A stretch of 53,091 bases of DNA. It comes from a virus. The position numbers and the translations under genes are program-made. The notes below the pieces were generated by a model. It was not told the origin of the DNA, searched no databases, and worked only from the letters and a program-made list of their open reading frames with translations. Below are positions 30,301-39,221 of this stretch, one piece after another. The DNA lies in the IMG/VR virus record IMGVR_UViG_3300021963_000167, positions 1 to 53,091 of that record; one strand, given 5' to 3'. Each line of letters opens with the position of its first letter. The first letter of the stretch is position 1.

Positions 30301-33300
30301 CAGAATTGGATAAAATTGAAGTAACAGAAGGTAAAGAATTATACCCCTTTCCTTTGTTTGTTATTGAAATTTTTTGAATCGCACCTTTAGGGCCAATAGA
30401 ATTAGTATAATATTCTATATTGTTTGAACTCGCATCAAGTGCTTCAAATTCAGGACTTTCTAAAATATTAAATTTAAATGAAGTTGGGGTAATTTCATTA
30501 ATAATATAATTTCCGTTATATCCACTTTCAACTATTGAAATTTTATTCGCAGAAATTACCTCATCATCAACAATGATTTCTTTCTTGACATCTAAATTTA
30601 AATTTAAATTTGTCGGTACTAATTTGTAATATAAATTATTTGGAGTTTCATCATTCACAATTAAGGTCACTCGTGCATCGGAATCAATACCAACTTTACC
30701 TGTTTTTACAACATCAAAAACAGGTAACGATTGACTAGTATCAAATTCTTCAATAAATTGACTATCTCTATAAATTCGAAGTTCAAATGCTGAATATGTT
30801 GCAACACCAGTGTTAGAAAAATAATTTAAAGAATCATCAGATAAATCAAAAGTTATTGGTTGATTTTTTACTACTTGGAGTGGTGGATTAATTGCAGAAA
30901 TAGTTCCTATAGAAGAAGATAAAATATCAACTATGTTTGGTGTGGCTTTGGTTGCACCATAATAACTATCAGATAGCATAATTGTATTTGAGTCTACAAC
31001 TATTACATAATAAAAATTTTGATTAACTAATCCACTTGCTGGGGTATTTGATGTATATAAAACTTTTTGGCCAGTATAGTATTTGTGATTATCGATTTGG
31101 ATAGTATTATTAGAAGTATTAATAAATGTGAATATTCTTGGGTTGACCAACATTCTTCGAGTATAATCACTGTATTTAATTACAAACGTTGTATTAATTC
31201 CTGGTTTTACGTTAAGAATTATATTATCAAGTAAAGAAAGACCGTGAGTTTCTGCAGTAGATACTGTAACTACATTTTTACTAATAGTTCCTGTCAGAGA
31301 ATTTTGATAATTAGTTTTAAAACTATGATAATTTTCAGTTCCAGTAGAGGTAAAGTATAAAATATTGCTCGGAGTAGAACCAACACCAACAAATGTACCT
31401 TCTGATCCCAATCCAACTTTAATAGTTGAAATTCCAATTAAGTTATTTGAAATTTTTGCAACATATACAATTGAGTTATTGTTGAGTTGGAAACTAGAAG
31501 TGCCGTTAGTAGAAACAGAAATTACTGTTCCACCATTTGAAGAATAAATTAAAGAATCTCCAGTAATTAAATTGTGATTTGGTAAATATATTGATTGTGT
31601 TGGAATTGTAAGTTGAGTAATTCCTACTCCCGGATTTGAAAAATAAATTGTACTAACAATACCAACTCCAGAAGTTGTTCCTAATCCAACTGATTCTACT
31701 GGATTAAAATAAAACTCCTTAGTAGGTCTAAAGTTATATGAAGTTGAAATTCCAAAGTTAATTGTGAATTTTTTTGTTTTTTCTGTAAGTGCAATGCCCG
31801 CACTATACGTTGCTAGCCCTAAAGTATTATTTTGATTGCGAAGTACTTTAATCCTTGAAGATTGTAAATCTATGTCTAAAACTTTTACTTGCTCCTCACC
31901 GATTTGATATATATCATTTTTTTCAATATTTGGATAATTAAGATTTCCTGCAACATTAAAATACGTTACTAATCCAGTATATTGTGTTGATCCAACACCA
32001 ACAGTTAAAGAAAGAATATTGTTATTTATTAAAATATTTGCTGTTTTTTTATAATCAAAGTTTCCAGTAAAGGTTATTAAATCATTATTAATGTAATTAT
32101 GAGGAACTGTACTAAATGCAATAAATTCATTTTTACTTGGATATAGAGTAACACCTTCGAGAGAATACTTTGTGACACTAACTTGTGAAACTTTTTTTCC
32201 CTTAATTAAAGAAACTTTTGCCTTTGCACTTGAAATAAAATTGCCTTTATTTTTAAATACTAAAGTGTCCTCAACTTGATAATCTTTACCTCCATTAATT
32301 ATTTCAATAGAGTCTATAGTTCCTGATGAAACATTTTTTACTACAGAATTTTGTACCTTAGTATCATTTGGGTTTGAAATATATTCATATAAACTTTTTT
32401 CATTTAAAAGATTGTATGGAGTTGTATTTCTTTTCCACCCAGTTTTATTGATATCAATATAATCTTGGTTTGAAAAATTATTAAAATTAAACTCATTTGG
32501 TTTGGACCTATATGCTGGCCCTATTACATAAGGAAAAATTGGTTTTTTATATTTTTCAAATAATCCGGTCGTTTCAACATTTCCACTATTGATTGTTGCA
32601 AAGTACGCATATATTCCATTTGGATATTCTGGAGTAACTCCGAATCTTCCATTATGCTCATCTAAATCCCCGTCACCAACATATTCATAATCATCAGTAA
32701 AAAAACCTGCAGAATAAATCGATTTACTTGGTCTGTTGGGTTTTAACTCCAATTTATAACCAGAATCTAAACTTTTAACAGATCCTCCAGTTTTTGATGA
32801 ATATCCATATGGTCCATAAATTGGATTTCCATCATATGCCCACCCAATAATTGGTGAATGAGCATATGACGTTAATACTTCTCTACCATCTAAAGTTTGA
32901 AGATCTGGTATATAAACTATTTTACCTTCAGTAAAACTAGTTGCTTGAACTATAGATCTTAACTGCCTTGGTGCATATGCGTGCGAATACTGCAATCCAT
33001 AATCACTATTTAATCCGGATGTTAATATTCCATCATCATTTGCAACGTTTAGAGTTTGGATGACTCTCTCTACTAGGTTAATTTTCCAAGATTTAATTTG
33101 TGCTTCAAATTTTGCACCGGACCCAGCTGGGATAACAATAATTGAAGTGTTATTGGGATTATATCCGATACCACCATAGATTACTTTAACGTCAATGAGA
33201 GATCCATTTGAAAAAATTGGAGTTAAAACCGCTCCAGTGCCATCACCAATAACTTTGAGGTCAGGTGAAGAGTTATAATTACTCCCAGAACTGTTAATTA

Positions 33301-36300
33301 ACACATCAACAATTTGTCCATCAGAAATAATTGGAGTGAGTTGAATTCCAGATCCACTATTCAAATCAAATAATGGTTGCCTATTGTAATTAATAATCTC
33401 TTCAGATCCATATTGAGATCCACCAGATGCAACAAATACTGATTGAATTTTCCCCCTAAAAATAGGTTGAATTACTGCATTAAAGTTTTGGTTTGTTAAA
33501 GTAGAAACTCCAATTTTACCTTCAACCAAAATTTTAATTTCTGGATAATTAAACTTATGATCTCCTGTTCCTGTTGAAGTTAAATTGACATATTGTTTTG
33601 TATCATAATAAAATGAGGTAGTAATTCCCAATGTACTAATTCCAATGGAAGATAATTTAAATTGATCATCATTTATTTTAGTAGCATAATAGGAAGTAGA
33701 TGATAATAATCCACCAATCGGACTTTGTGTGGAGTTATAAGTAATTATTTCTCCACTTTGATACCCATGATTTGAAATAGTAATAGTATTTGATGCAGTA
33801 TTAATTCCACTTGCGTTTGTTATGGTTAGTTTATTTTGATAATTAAACCCACCATTTTCAATTGTAATTGTTCCTATTTTTTTCTTTTTATTTTTGGACT
33901 TAAATGTGTGGTTTCCTATTCCATATGAAATTAATTTTATTGTGTTAATTCCAGATACTGCATCAAAGAAAGAATTGTGTAACTTTATTGTAAAAGAATC
34001 TTGAACTGATACGAAATAAGATGAATTTGTTGACAATCCACTTATTGGAATTGATTCTGAACCACCTATTGCAATTTGACTATCTGTAATATAGACTACC
34101 TCTTCAAAATCGCGAAACTTGTGATAACTGGAAAATCCAACAGTGTTTATTGGATCTAACTTTACCAATCCTGCAGAACTTTGCGAATTAAAGTAAACTT
34201 CATGATCAAAACTAATTAAATTTGCACGGGCAGCTGCGCCAAATCCATTTCCACCAAATATTTGTATTTTTGGTTCTTCCAAATAATCAAATCCCGGATC
34301 AATAATATCAATTCTCTCAAGACTACCATTTACAGAACAAATGGCAGTTGCACCAAAACCAATTGGATCAATAATTGTTAAAAATTGAGGGTTAATTACA
34401 TCGTAATTAAATCCTTGTACTATTGGAATAATTCTTTCAATGGGACCATAATAAACATTATCCTTTGACTTATAGTTTAGTAATTCTACACCATTAACAA
34501 AAATTCCAGTAAGGCCTGGATCAGTTTCATAAATCTTTCCATCAATTTCTGGTTCTGAAATTTTTCGAATTAATTTTTGAGACTCTAAAGATTGTGTACG
34601 TAAATCTCTGTAAGTAAATTCTGTTAATTCAAATTTTGCATCTACTACTGTTGCGTCTATAGAAATATAATTTTCCGTGAAAATATTACTTCTACTTCTC
34701 GATAGTTTTACTTCTGTTTCACTTACTTTCTTAATAAAGTAAACGCCGGTTGAAATACCTAAAGTATTTGATGGAGATGGTTTATATACTATAGAATCTC
34801 CAGTATAAAACCCATGCCTACCAATATTCAAACTCGTCCCACTAAAAGTACCACTAAAAGTTACTGATCGATCATTGATTTTGAGTGGTTGCTTTAAATA
34901 ATCTAAGTAAGTTGGCAGTGATGGAGTAGAAACATATAAAGATCCTTCTTTATCTTCATAATATACATTTTGAACATTTGATGTATATTGGTTGAGTGAA
35001 GGATAGTTTTCTGATGAGACTTTGGATAAATTCTTTTTAATAGAGTAAATTAAATTTACATCTAATAATGATTGATCCGATCCAAACTCAATACTAAAAG
35101 ATTTTTCGTTATTGAAAAAAGTTACATATCCAGATTGTTCAAATCCAGAAGAAAATATAGTTACAAAATCACCAACTCTTAATGAATGATTATCATAAAC
35201 GTTAATTTGATACGATCTATTAGAACTATCTAACAATCGAACAGATTTTACTTCATATTTTACTGGAATATTAAAAAACCAATTATTTGACTTATAATCT
35301 TTTAGGTCTATTCCTAAAGTTTTTATTTGTATTACATCATTTTTATCATAAAGAAGTGTTCCATCTGGTATTTTTAATTCAGATAAAACTCCCAAGATAC
35401 GAATTTTTACTTTCTGCCCATTCGAATATCCATAGGCATATAGATCACTTTTTATTTCTGCAGATTCTGGAATATCTTGGATAATTCCAGAACATTCTAA
35501 AAATTGATTTAAAGTTTTTGACCTATATGTAATATTTAAAGTGGTTCCGTTCTCCAAATCAATAATTAAATTTCCATCTCGATTTGGAAACGCCACGGTT
35601 GAATCAACTTCTATCGTAGTTGATCCAGAAGTTATATTGGAAAGTGTTTTTGTTTTGGGATGAATAATAAACTCTCCATATAGAGTTCCAACAGATGCAA
35701 TATCTTTATTATAATCAGAATCTAAACTTATTACATAATAATCTTTATTACCTCTTCTAATTTTTTCAACTTTTGTAATTGTTCCTTGTGCAGCATCCGT
35801 AAAATTAGTTTTGTCTTGATATAATGTTAGATTATTCAAATCTCCTGGATTTCCTTCAATTGCCTCTACAACTAAATCTAGTGTGATTCTATATTGAGCA
35901 TCTGATGGTTGAATTAAATAATCTCTGGGTCGAATAACATCCACATTTTGCCCATAGAGAGACTTAAATAAAATTTTAAAGGAACTATCAGTTCCCTTAG
36001 ATGAATAAAAATCAATAGATTGCTTAATAAAAATATTTTCATTCAATTGTGAGTATAATTCTCTATCTTCAAATCCAGGAGTAATTTGTTTTTTAACTTT
36101 ATTTAAAAATTCTTTAAGAAAAAGAACACTTAAGTTTGTAACCTTTGTACCAGAAATATGCTCTTCTGATTGACTATCTTCAAATGTTAATTCATCTTTT
36201 AGTTTGTATGAAGTAATCCCACTAAATCCACGAATACATCCTTCAAAAGTTGTAGAGGTTTTTGACGTATAAGTTATGATCTCAGAATCAATTAAAAGAA

Positions 36301-36580
36301 TCCCATAAGAATCTGGAAATCCTACAGTTGAAAGTACATTTATAGTCGAATCAAAAAAAGTTACATCTGCAGATAAATTTGTCAATTCAATTAAGTTTGT
36401 TAAATTGTCAACCTTAATATGTTGATCAATATTTTGAAGTATATCACTTGTTCCTCCTTGGTTTTCCAAGGAAGTATAATATTGGGATAAAAATTCAGAT
36501 ACTAAAGGAAATTCTTCTTTAACATACTGTGGAAGTTGATTTTCAATGATGGAACTAATTTTAATTCTGGTTTCTGTCAT
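24368..36580 (-). CDS. 7: Giant baseplate wedge protein at gene 7 position, YHYH domain
   Basis: 4070 aa in one frame, about four times T4 gp7 (1032 aa). It is assigned to gene 7 by its place between 6 and 8; sequence similarity to T4 gp7 is not obvious. The N-terminus (ENQLPQYVKEEFPLVSEFLS) is helical and followed by an SLYGQNVDVIRPRD segment near 210, which I recall in cyanophage gp7-like proteins. Near 1237-1355 lies a YHYH-type domain: HSPIIGWAYDGNPIYGPYG, then GDLDEHNGRFGVTPEYPNG. About a dozen Gly-rich repeats (for example ITNKGKGYNSLPSV, VSDGGVGYTTSPSI) are spread from about 760 to 3870. Beta modules with an acidic strand and an RG..G turn occur near 55-130 and 3070-3150. The start is 4 nt after the stop of gene 6. 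Confidence 0.85.
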   Translation of the reverse strand: MTETRIKISSIIENQLPQYVKEEFPLVSEFLSQYYTSLENQGGTSDILQNIDQHIKVDNLTNLIELTNLSADVTFFDSTINVLSTVGFPDSYGILLIDSEIITYTSKTSTTFEGCIRGFSGITSYKLKDELTFEDSQSEEHISGTKVTNLSVLFLKEFLNKVKKQITPGFEDRELYSQLNENIFIKQSIDFYSSKGTDSSFKILFKSLYGQNVDVIRPRDYLIQPSDAQYRITLDLVVEAIEGNPGDLNNLTLYQDKTNFTDAAQGTITKVEKIRRGNKDYYVISLDSDYNKDIASVGTLYGEFIIHPKTKTLSNITSGSTTIEVDSTVAFPNRDGNLIIDLENGTTLNITYRSKTLNQFLECSGIIQDIPESAEIKSDLYAYGYSNGQKVKIRILGVLSELKIPDGTLLYDKNDVIQIKTLGIDLKDYKSNNWFFNIPVKYEVKSVRLLDSSNRSYQINVYDNHSLRVGDFVTIFSSGFEQSGYVTFFNNEKSFSIEFGSDQSLLDVNLIYSIKKNLSKVSSENYPSLNQYTSNVQNVYYEDKEGSLYVSTPSLPTYLDYLKQPLKINDRSVTFSGTFSGTSLNIGRHGFYTGDSIVYKPSPSNTLGISTGVYFIKKVSETEVKLSRSRSNIFTENYISIDATVVDAKFELTEFTYRDLRTQSLESQKLIRKISEPEIDGKIYETDPGLTGIFVNGVELLNYKSKDNVYYGPIERIIPIVQGFNYDVINPQFLTIIDPIGFGATAICSVNGSLERIDIIDPGFDYLEEPKIQIFGGNGFGAAARANLISFDHEVYFNSQSSAGLVKLDPINTVGFSSYHKFRDFEEVVYITDSQIAIGGSESIPISGLSTNSSYFVSVQDSFTIKLHNSFFDAVSGINTIKLISYGIGNHTFKSKNKKKKIGTITIENGGFNYQNKLTITNASGINTASNTITISNHGYQSGEIITYNSTQSPIGGLLSSTSYYATKINDDQFKLSSIGISTLGITTSFYYDTKQYVNLTSTGTGDHKFNYPEIKILVEGKIGVSTLTNQNFNAVIQPIFRGKIQSVFVASGGSQYGSEEIINYNRQPLFDLNSGSGIQLTPIISDGQIVDVLINSSGSNYNSSPDLKVIGDGTGAVLTPIFSNGSLIDVKVIYGGIGYNPNNTSIIVIPAGSGAKFEAQIKSWKINLVERVIQTLNVANDDGILTSGLNSDYGLQYSHAYAPRQLRSIVQATSFTEGKIVYIPDLQTLDGREVLTSYAHSPIIGWAYDGNPIYGPYGYSSKTGGSVKSLDSGYKLELKPNRPSKSIYSAGFFTDDYEYVGDGDLDEHNGRFGVTPEYPNGIYAYFATINSGNVETTGLFEKYKKPIFPYVIGPAYRSKPNEFNFNNFSNQDYIDINKTGWKRNTTPYNLLNEKSLYEYISNPNDTKVQNSVVKNVSSGTIDSIEIINGGKDYQVEDTLVFKNKGNFISSAKAKVSLIKGKKVSQVSVTKYSLEGVTLYPSKNEFIAFSTVPHNYINNDLITFTGNFDYKKTANILINNNILSLTVGVGSTQYTGLVTYFNVAGNLNYPNIEKNDIYQIGEEQVKVLDIDLQSSRIKVLRNQNNTLGLATYSAGIALTEKTKKFTINFGISTSYNFRPTKEFYFNPVESVGLGTTSGVGIVSTIYFSNPGVGITQLTIPTQSIYLPNHNLITGDSLIYSSNGGTVISVSTNGTSSFQLNNNSIVYVAKISNNLIGISTIKVGLGSEGTFVGVGSTPSNILYFTSTGTENYHSFKTNYQNSLTGTISKNVVTVSTAETHGLSLLDNIILNVKPGINTTFVIKYSDYTRRMLVNPRIFTFINTSNNTIQIDNHKYYTGQKVLYTSNTPASGLVNQNFYYVIVVDSNTIMLSDSYYGATKATPNIVDILSSSIGTISAINPPLQVVKNQPITFDLSDDSLNYFSNTGVATYSAFELRIYRDSQFIEEFDTSQSLPVFDVVKTGKVGIDSDARVTLIVNDETPNNLYYKLVPTNLNLNLDVKKEIIVDDEVISANKISIVESGYNGNYIINEITPTSFKFNILESPEFEALDASSNNIEYYTNSIGPKGAIQKISITNKGKGYNSLPSVTSILSNSGSGAVLTPISNSIGKITSVEIQDIGFEYFADYSIRPKAKYPDILVLDTLSTFDYIGIVSFGRNYNTIPTLVVVDGLSNKIMSNVNLSYSFGDSRVTIEENTAELSNSIPKIIPTNNSNGIPIKNITFNSTSKDVIVTLGASFSDPEDFPFEIGSKVLVEGISVGVGSTGNGYNSSNYDYSLFTLTSVTAALGGIGASVTYNLSSYLNNEETPGTFNIFNSSGRIVPESHFPIFNPILKKSSFYEGEVIYSLSASGSVEYWDADNQYLKVSSISDFAVNQKIKGKTSGSAGIIKKIINFESDYKIDAYSQVRRGWNQETGFLNNDFQRVHDGDYYQYFSYALKSQKDLNTWDNPVSTLNHTVGFKKFSNLVIESNQLNVGISTNQNQGDLVGISDLSSVANLNCINDFDLAKENILNIDKSFKSNQIIFNSAVIQDYVESIGNRVLVIDDISNQFNSNPRSTEFSVVDSFNLDNFRSKKYIGFVIDKRFSNQSELSVITLLHNDSFGFLNQYGNINSADDIGFFDFSIFEDEGNLLFYPTKSKINNYHVELFSFNLNNINSGIGTINLGDSVKIDTNTEIIPIGTSTATNIVGIASTYRSAKVLVQIGATDSSYFEYEEITYIHNGTNVYFIDYGQLTTNTFNSQSSLGIGTYNAYLSGSVVRIDLIPNNSTDVEYIVNTFNVSLGNTISSGIGTQILKGSSLNSSSVGIASSSAPIANIITSYSDEYSASYSIVSIEDSTNSEYEVFEFLTLTDNSTSTCYATKFGIIETNSSLGIVTAGISGSSTNIYFTPTENIDVDIKIFKVDLGLKEGSEEISLTNGSVNYSYGSYTGTENDIKKSFNLTHKNIPIFKRYFDASSSDIVNNNNDTIRIPNHFYTTGEEIQYSYPGLGTTQAISIATTSISGIGITNKLPTSLYVVKINDLDIKVAASASEALQSVPNVLNLTSVGIGNSHILDSKNQNNKVILGIDNLIQSPIVSTSTTTILTKNVTLFDSEIYVSKISSIYNGSLIQINDEIMKVAAVGVASTNAISVIRPWLGTKLSAHSLSNQVTKVLGNYNILDNVLYFTEAPFGGVSVQNLSNRPDEIDYTGITTNSSFSGRVFLRSGEPDTLNESYKNNYIFDDISDKFNGSQKLFTLKSKESNITGISTDNAIVLINNIFQGPVSSNILGDYDLIENVGITSISFTGTANSTSYDVNAANIPRGGIILSIGSTQGFGYQPLVAAGGTALVSSAGTIQSISIGNSGSGYRLGIQNIINVGVKTENSNIEFIGTAAVINGSVVSIAITNPGIGYTSSNPPIVVFDYPLSYSNLPLVYSSQSLAGFGTGAYVDIIVGQGSSIISFELKNLGYGYKPQEILTVSIGGTSGIQTTSSASFSEFQIVVDSIQSDNFSAWSIGNIQVIDPIDYLFDGNRTIFPILIEGNQTTIRSKKGSIIDQQALEASLLIFINDVLQVPGKGYIFNGGSTITFTEPPKEGDKSKILFYRGTSGVDTQSIDILETIKVGDLVSLKDETILFNQNDRLATEIISSDTLNTNLYPGPGISQERDLLRPVIWCKQTEDLVVNGQSVGKNRVIYEPYIQPVSNIIQNVGITSTEIFVESVRTFFDSEKEYTHNGTTEKPQNKILIVSQDNLIAAAATAVVSTSGTISSIIVSDGGVGYTTSPSISIQKPIGYLISTVGNVGVNTNLITGINTSNIIVGYEIFEPLNTVSTGTTVTFIGIGTIGISTTTLNTESYENIEFKIGLGITALASSILSVGGTVSSISISNAGTGYTTLNPPIVLIEPPQPNYEIVDNISYNGDFGIITGIKTTSIGVASTCIIFDFYIPQNSPLRDGKTVKVGIATTGISGIQTGYYFVVNKSNIGFGLTSLNSSGSTVGIGTTFIDNIYQVAAVSIAQTAVAGVGITYVAKVTVSVSGYNNLSGFGFSSFYGEYSWGRISTPTRKEPHEFRTYANIGGISTSPIIQRFNRLKYIGYSTT

Positions 36581-36584
36581 TTGA

Positions 36585-38495
36585 TTATATTCTTACGAGG
36601 TTCCCGTTTGTGTAACTTGATGTAAATTTATATGTCGATCCAGATATATCTGAACCGGAAGAAATCTCATCGGATAATATATTTAACACACTATTGTTAA
36701 TGTCTAGTTGCAAATATAAATCTTGCAACCCAATCACATCATTAGACTTTGGAACTACTGAAATTTCGATAATAGGTTGATTGAAAGATGTTTTTAAAGT
36801 TGAATTTATATTAATTGGAAATAATCGTATTTCACCTTTTACATAATCGATTGTTCCAACATTTTTTCTCACAACAACTGGTTGCGTGGAAGATGGTAAT
36901 CTAAAGAGGAAAATACTTCCAGTTAAACCATCTGAATTGGGAAGATCTGAAAAGTAAAGAACACTATCAATTCCTGCAATTTTAAATCCAGATGATTTGA
37001 CATTATATCCATTTAAATTTTTAACATAAAATTCATTACCATAACAAATTTCATAATCAGCAAACTTATTTAACTCAACTCTCAAATCTCGTCTCATTAC
37101 AATTTTAGTAATGTTGGAAGTTACTGCAATATCAGAATCGTCAATTACTTTGAGATATTTACTGTATTTAAATCTAGCACCATACTTATTCATCTCATTT
37201 GAATCTGAATATCTTCTAATATTAAAAAATATTGTATCTTTAATAAAATTTGGATCAGATGTAAAATTGGAGTTATAATATGCAGTTGTATCAGTTTCAA
37301 TATACAAATACTTTAGATCAATAATTTCTGGTACAATTCCAGCAACTGAATATCTTCTTAAAGAACTTTCAATATTATTTTTAACTTGGTTTGAAACAAA
37401 TGGGCCATTAATTGGTTTAATACTAATAAAAACTCTTCCATATTTTGGTGGGTTCAAGTCTTCTCCACCAAAAACCGAAATGGATTCTGCTTCTGGATAA
37501 ATGGTAGGTATAATAGTCTCATAGTCTGTCGCAGTGACTGCACGATTTTGGGATGAATATTTTCTAGGTGCATACTTTTTAATTGACTCTACAGATTCAA
37601 TCTCTCTTCCATTTTGAGATTGAGAATTTGTTGATATCAAAGAAATTCCTGTTGTAACTACTCTCCCATTATTATCGACTATACGTCCATTAAAATTAAA
37701 TGAAGAGATACCATTTCCTGATTCTCCGTTTGTTATATTATAAGAAACCTCAATATAATTTAAATTTTCAAGTTTTTGCCCAAAAATTCCATCACCAAAA
37801 ATTAATTCATATCTTTGGTCTTCAATTTCTTGAATAAAGAAAATTTTTGAATCAGAATTAATCTCAAAAAGATTTTTGGATAATTTAAAAGTTCTTCTGA
37901 TGGTACTTGATTGAGTGTCTCTTACGAAGACATTAATCGAATCTATATCAATATTTGCATTATCTAAAATAAATCTTTGATTTGGATTATTTGCATCTAC
38001 AGTAAAATTATTAACAATAAATGTCCCTTCATAGATATCAACATTTTCGAATAGGGCAATTCCATTTACTACAGGAACTGTAATGTCCTGGGCAATAATA
38101 AATGAAAAATTTTGATTACCAAACGAAGTACTTGTAGTGCAAACAACACCACTTTTAAGTGTTAGGGTAATTGGACTTGTTGTAAATGCTGTTGTGTCTA
38201 CAAAAAATGAAATATTTGCTCTCGATGCTGATCGTGAGTGTGGAACATAACCAATATTTCTTGCTAACGATACTACATTTTCTCTTAACGTGGCACTATC
38301 AATAAAAACCTCATTGCTAATCATATTAGCATTGTATGAGGAAATATACGTGTTATAAGCCAACACATCAATCAATGTCGAAAGATTAGATCCTTCAAAA
38401 TCATAATCTGTAAAGTTTGAATTCGCTCTAAGGTACTCGCGAATTGAACTTTTTATTTGATCGAAATCTAAATTTGTAAAATTAACTAATGCCAT
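36585..38495 (-). CDS. 6: Baseplate wedge protein gp6
   Basis: A 636-aa protein (T4 gp6 660 aa). It forms the ring dimer that ties baseplate wedges together. Signatures are DFDQIKSSIREYLRANSNFT near residue 9 (19 shown fully), DYDFEGSNLSTLIDVLAYNT near 30, NEVFIDSATLRENVVSLARN near 61, GYVPHSRSAS near 82, and the conserved APRKYSSQNRAVTATDYETI near 313 characteristic of baseplate J-like proteins. Its ATG overlaps the stop of gene 25 by 1 nt (TAATG). Confidence 0.97.
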   Translation of the reverse strand: MALVNFTNLDFDQIKSSIREYLRANSNFTDYDFEGSNLSTLIDVLAYNTYISSYNANMISNEVFIDSATLRENVVSLARNIGYVPHSRSASRANISFFVDTTAFTTSPITLTLKSGVVCTTSTSFGNQNFSFIIAQDITVPVVNGIALFENVDIYEGTFIVNNFTVDANNPNQRFILDNANIDIDSINVFVRDTQSSTIRRTFKLSKNLFEINSDSKIFFIQEIEDQRYELIFGDGIFGQKLENLNYIEVSYNITNGESGNGISSFNFNGRIVDNNGRVVTTGISLISTNSQSQNGREIESVESIKKYAPRKYSSQNRAVTATDYETIIPTIYPEAESISVFGGEDLNPPKYGRVFISIKPINGPFVSNQVKNNIESSLRRYSVAGIVPEIIDLKYLYIETDTTAYYNSNFTSDPNFIKDTIFFNIRRYSDSNEMNKYGARFKYSKYLKVIDDSDIAVTSNITKIVMRRDLRVELNKFADYEICYGNEFYVKNLNGYNVKSSGFKIAGIDSVLYFSDLPNSDGLTGSIFLFRLPSSTQPVVVRKNVGTIDYVKGEIRLFPININSTLKTSFNQPIIEISVVPKSNDVIGLQDLYLQLDINNSVLNILSDEISSGSDISGSTYKFTSSYTNGNLVRI

Positions 38496-38896
38496 TATCG
38501 TGTTGGCTGAAGGGCAAATGATAATTGTTGTGGAAGAACATCAATTCCCACAATACGATAGTTTATTGTAACGTTAAATTCATTATCATCATAATTTGGC
38601 GAAACTTCTACATTAATTAAATTTACTCTAGGTTCATAATTTCGAATAGTATTTTCAATTTCATCTTTAATGATTGATGCAGAAATTTCATCCATGTTCT
38701 CAAAAAGAGATCTACTCACTCTTGAACCTAGATTTTCATTAAAAAATTTTTCTCCAGGATATGTAAACACTAAATTGCGAATAGAACGGGCAATAGATGT
38801 CTCATTCTTTAATGCAATCAAATCATAGTTGATTGGATTTATCTGAAAAGACATACTTAAGTCTTTAAATCCCTTACTTACCCGTTCTACAGGCAT
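38495..38896 (-). CDS. 25: Baseplate wedge protein gp25
   Basis: A 133-aa protein (T4 gp25 132 aa) of the gpW/gp25 lysozyme-like baseplate family. Key stretches are IARSIRNLVFTYPGEKFFNE near residue 33, LGSRVSRSLFENMDEISAS near 55 and IENTIRNYEPRVNLINVEV near 80 (20 residues each). It joins sheath to baseplate with gp53. A late-like promoter lies at 38918-38925, overlapping the stop of the gene before. Overlap with gene 6 suggests coupled translation. Confidence 0.97.
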   Translation of the reverse strand: MPVERVSKGFKDLSMSFQINPINYDLIALKNETSIARSIRNLVFTYPGEKFFNENLGSRVSRSLFENMDEISASIIKDEIENTIRNYEPRVNLINVEVSPNYDDNEFNVTINYRIVGIDVLPQQLSFALQPTR

Positions 38897-38916
38897 AAAA
38901 TGCTACAAAATCTGTA

Positions 38917-39177
38917 TTATTTATTCGGATTTTTAAACTCATAAAGTGGTTCTGTACCATATTCCCAATCATCATAGTCATTATCATTACGAATTTTTGA
39001 ATGAATCTCATTTTGAATCGCAAAATCATGTTTTTTTGGCGTTAAATCATCATTTGAAATCTCGCGAAGCATTTTTTTCTTTTCAATTTGAGACTCCCAA
39101 CCATATTCGCTTGACAAATATTCAGTTGCCCACTCATTTCTCATAAAATTTTGATTTTTATCGACTTTTTTAGTCAT
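38917..39177 (-). CDS. Hypothetical charged protein, 86 aa
   Basis: The product starts MTKKVDKNQNFMRNEWATEY and is rich in charged and aromatic residues, ending in DWEYGTEPLYEFKNPNK. No domain recognised. A Shine-Dalgarno AGGAG lies 9 nt before the ATG, as in the late genes, and a short hairpin (CTGATTT/AAATCAG) sits at 39190-39207, overlapping that ribosome binding site. Its place before gene 25 suggests a small tail or assembly protein; unknown. Confidence 0.75.
   Translation of the reverse strand: MTKKVDKNQNFMRNEWATEYLSSEYGWESQIEKKKMLREISNDDLTPKKHDFAIQNEIHSKIRNDNDYDDWEYGTEPLYEFKNPNK
38918..38925 (-). promoter_or_regulatory. Late promoter-like AATAAATA
   Basis: Overlaps the TAA of the 86-aa gene (38917-38919), 21 nt before gene 25. 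Confidence 0.45.
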
Positions 39178-39221
39178 TTTTAGCTCCTGATTTGTGTAAA
39201 TCAGAACTTTTTACGGGGTTG

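Noticed and set aside
24368-36580. Giant gene as a result of an assembly error
   Set aside because: The frame is intact over 4070 codons, starts 4 nt after gene 6 and ends at a late promoter before gene 8, so it reads as one real gene.
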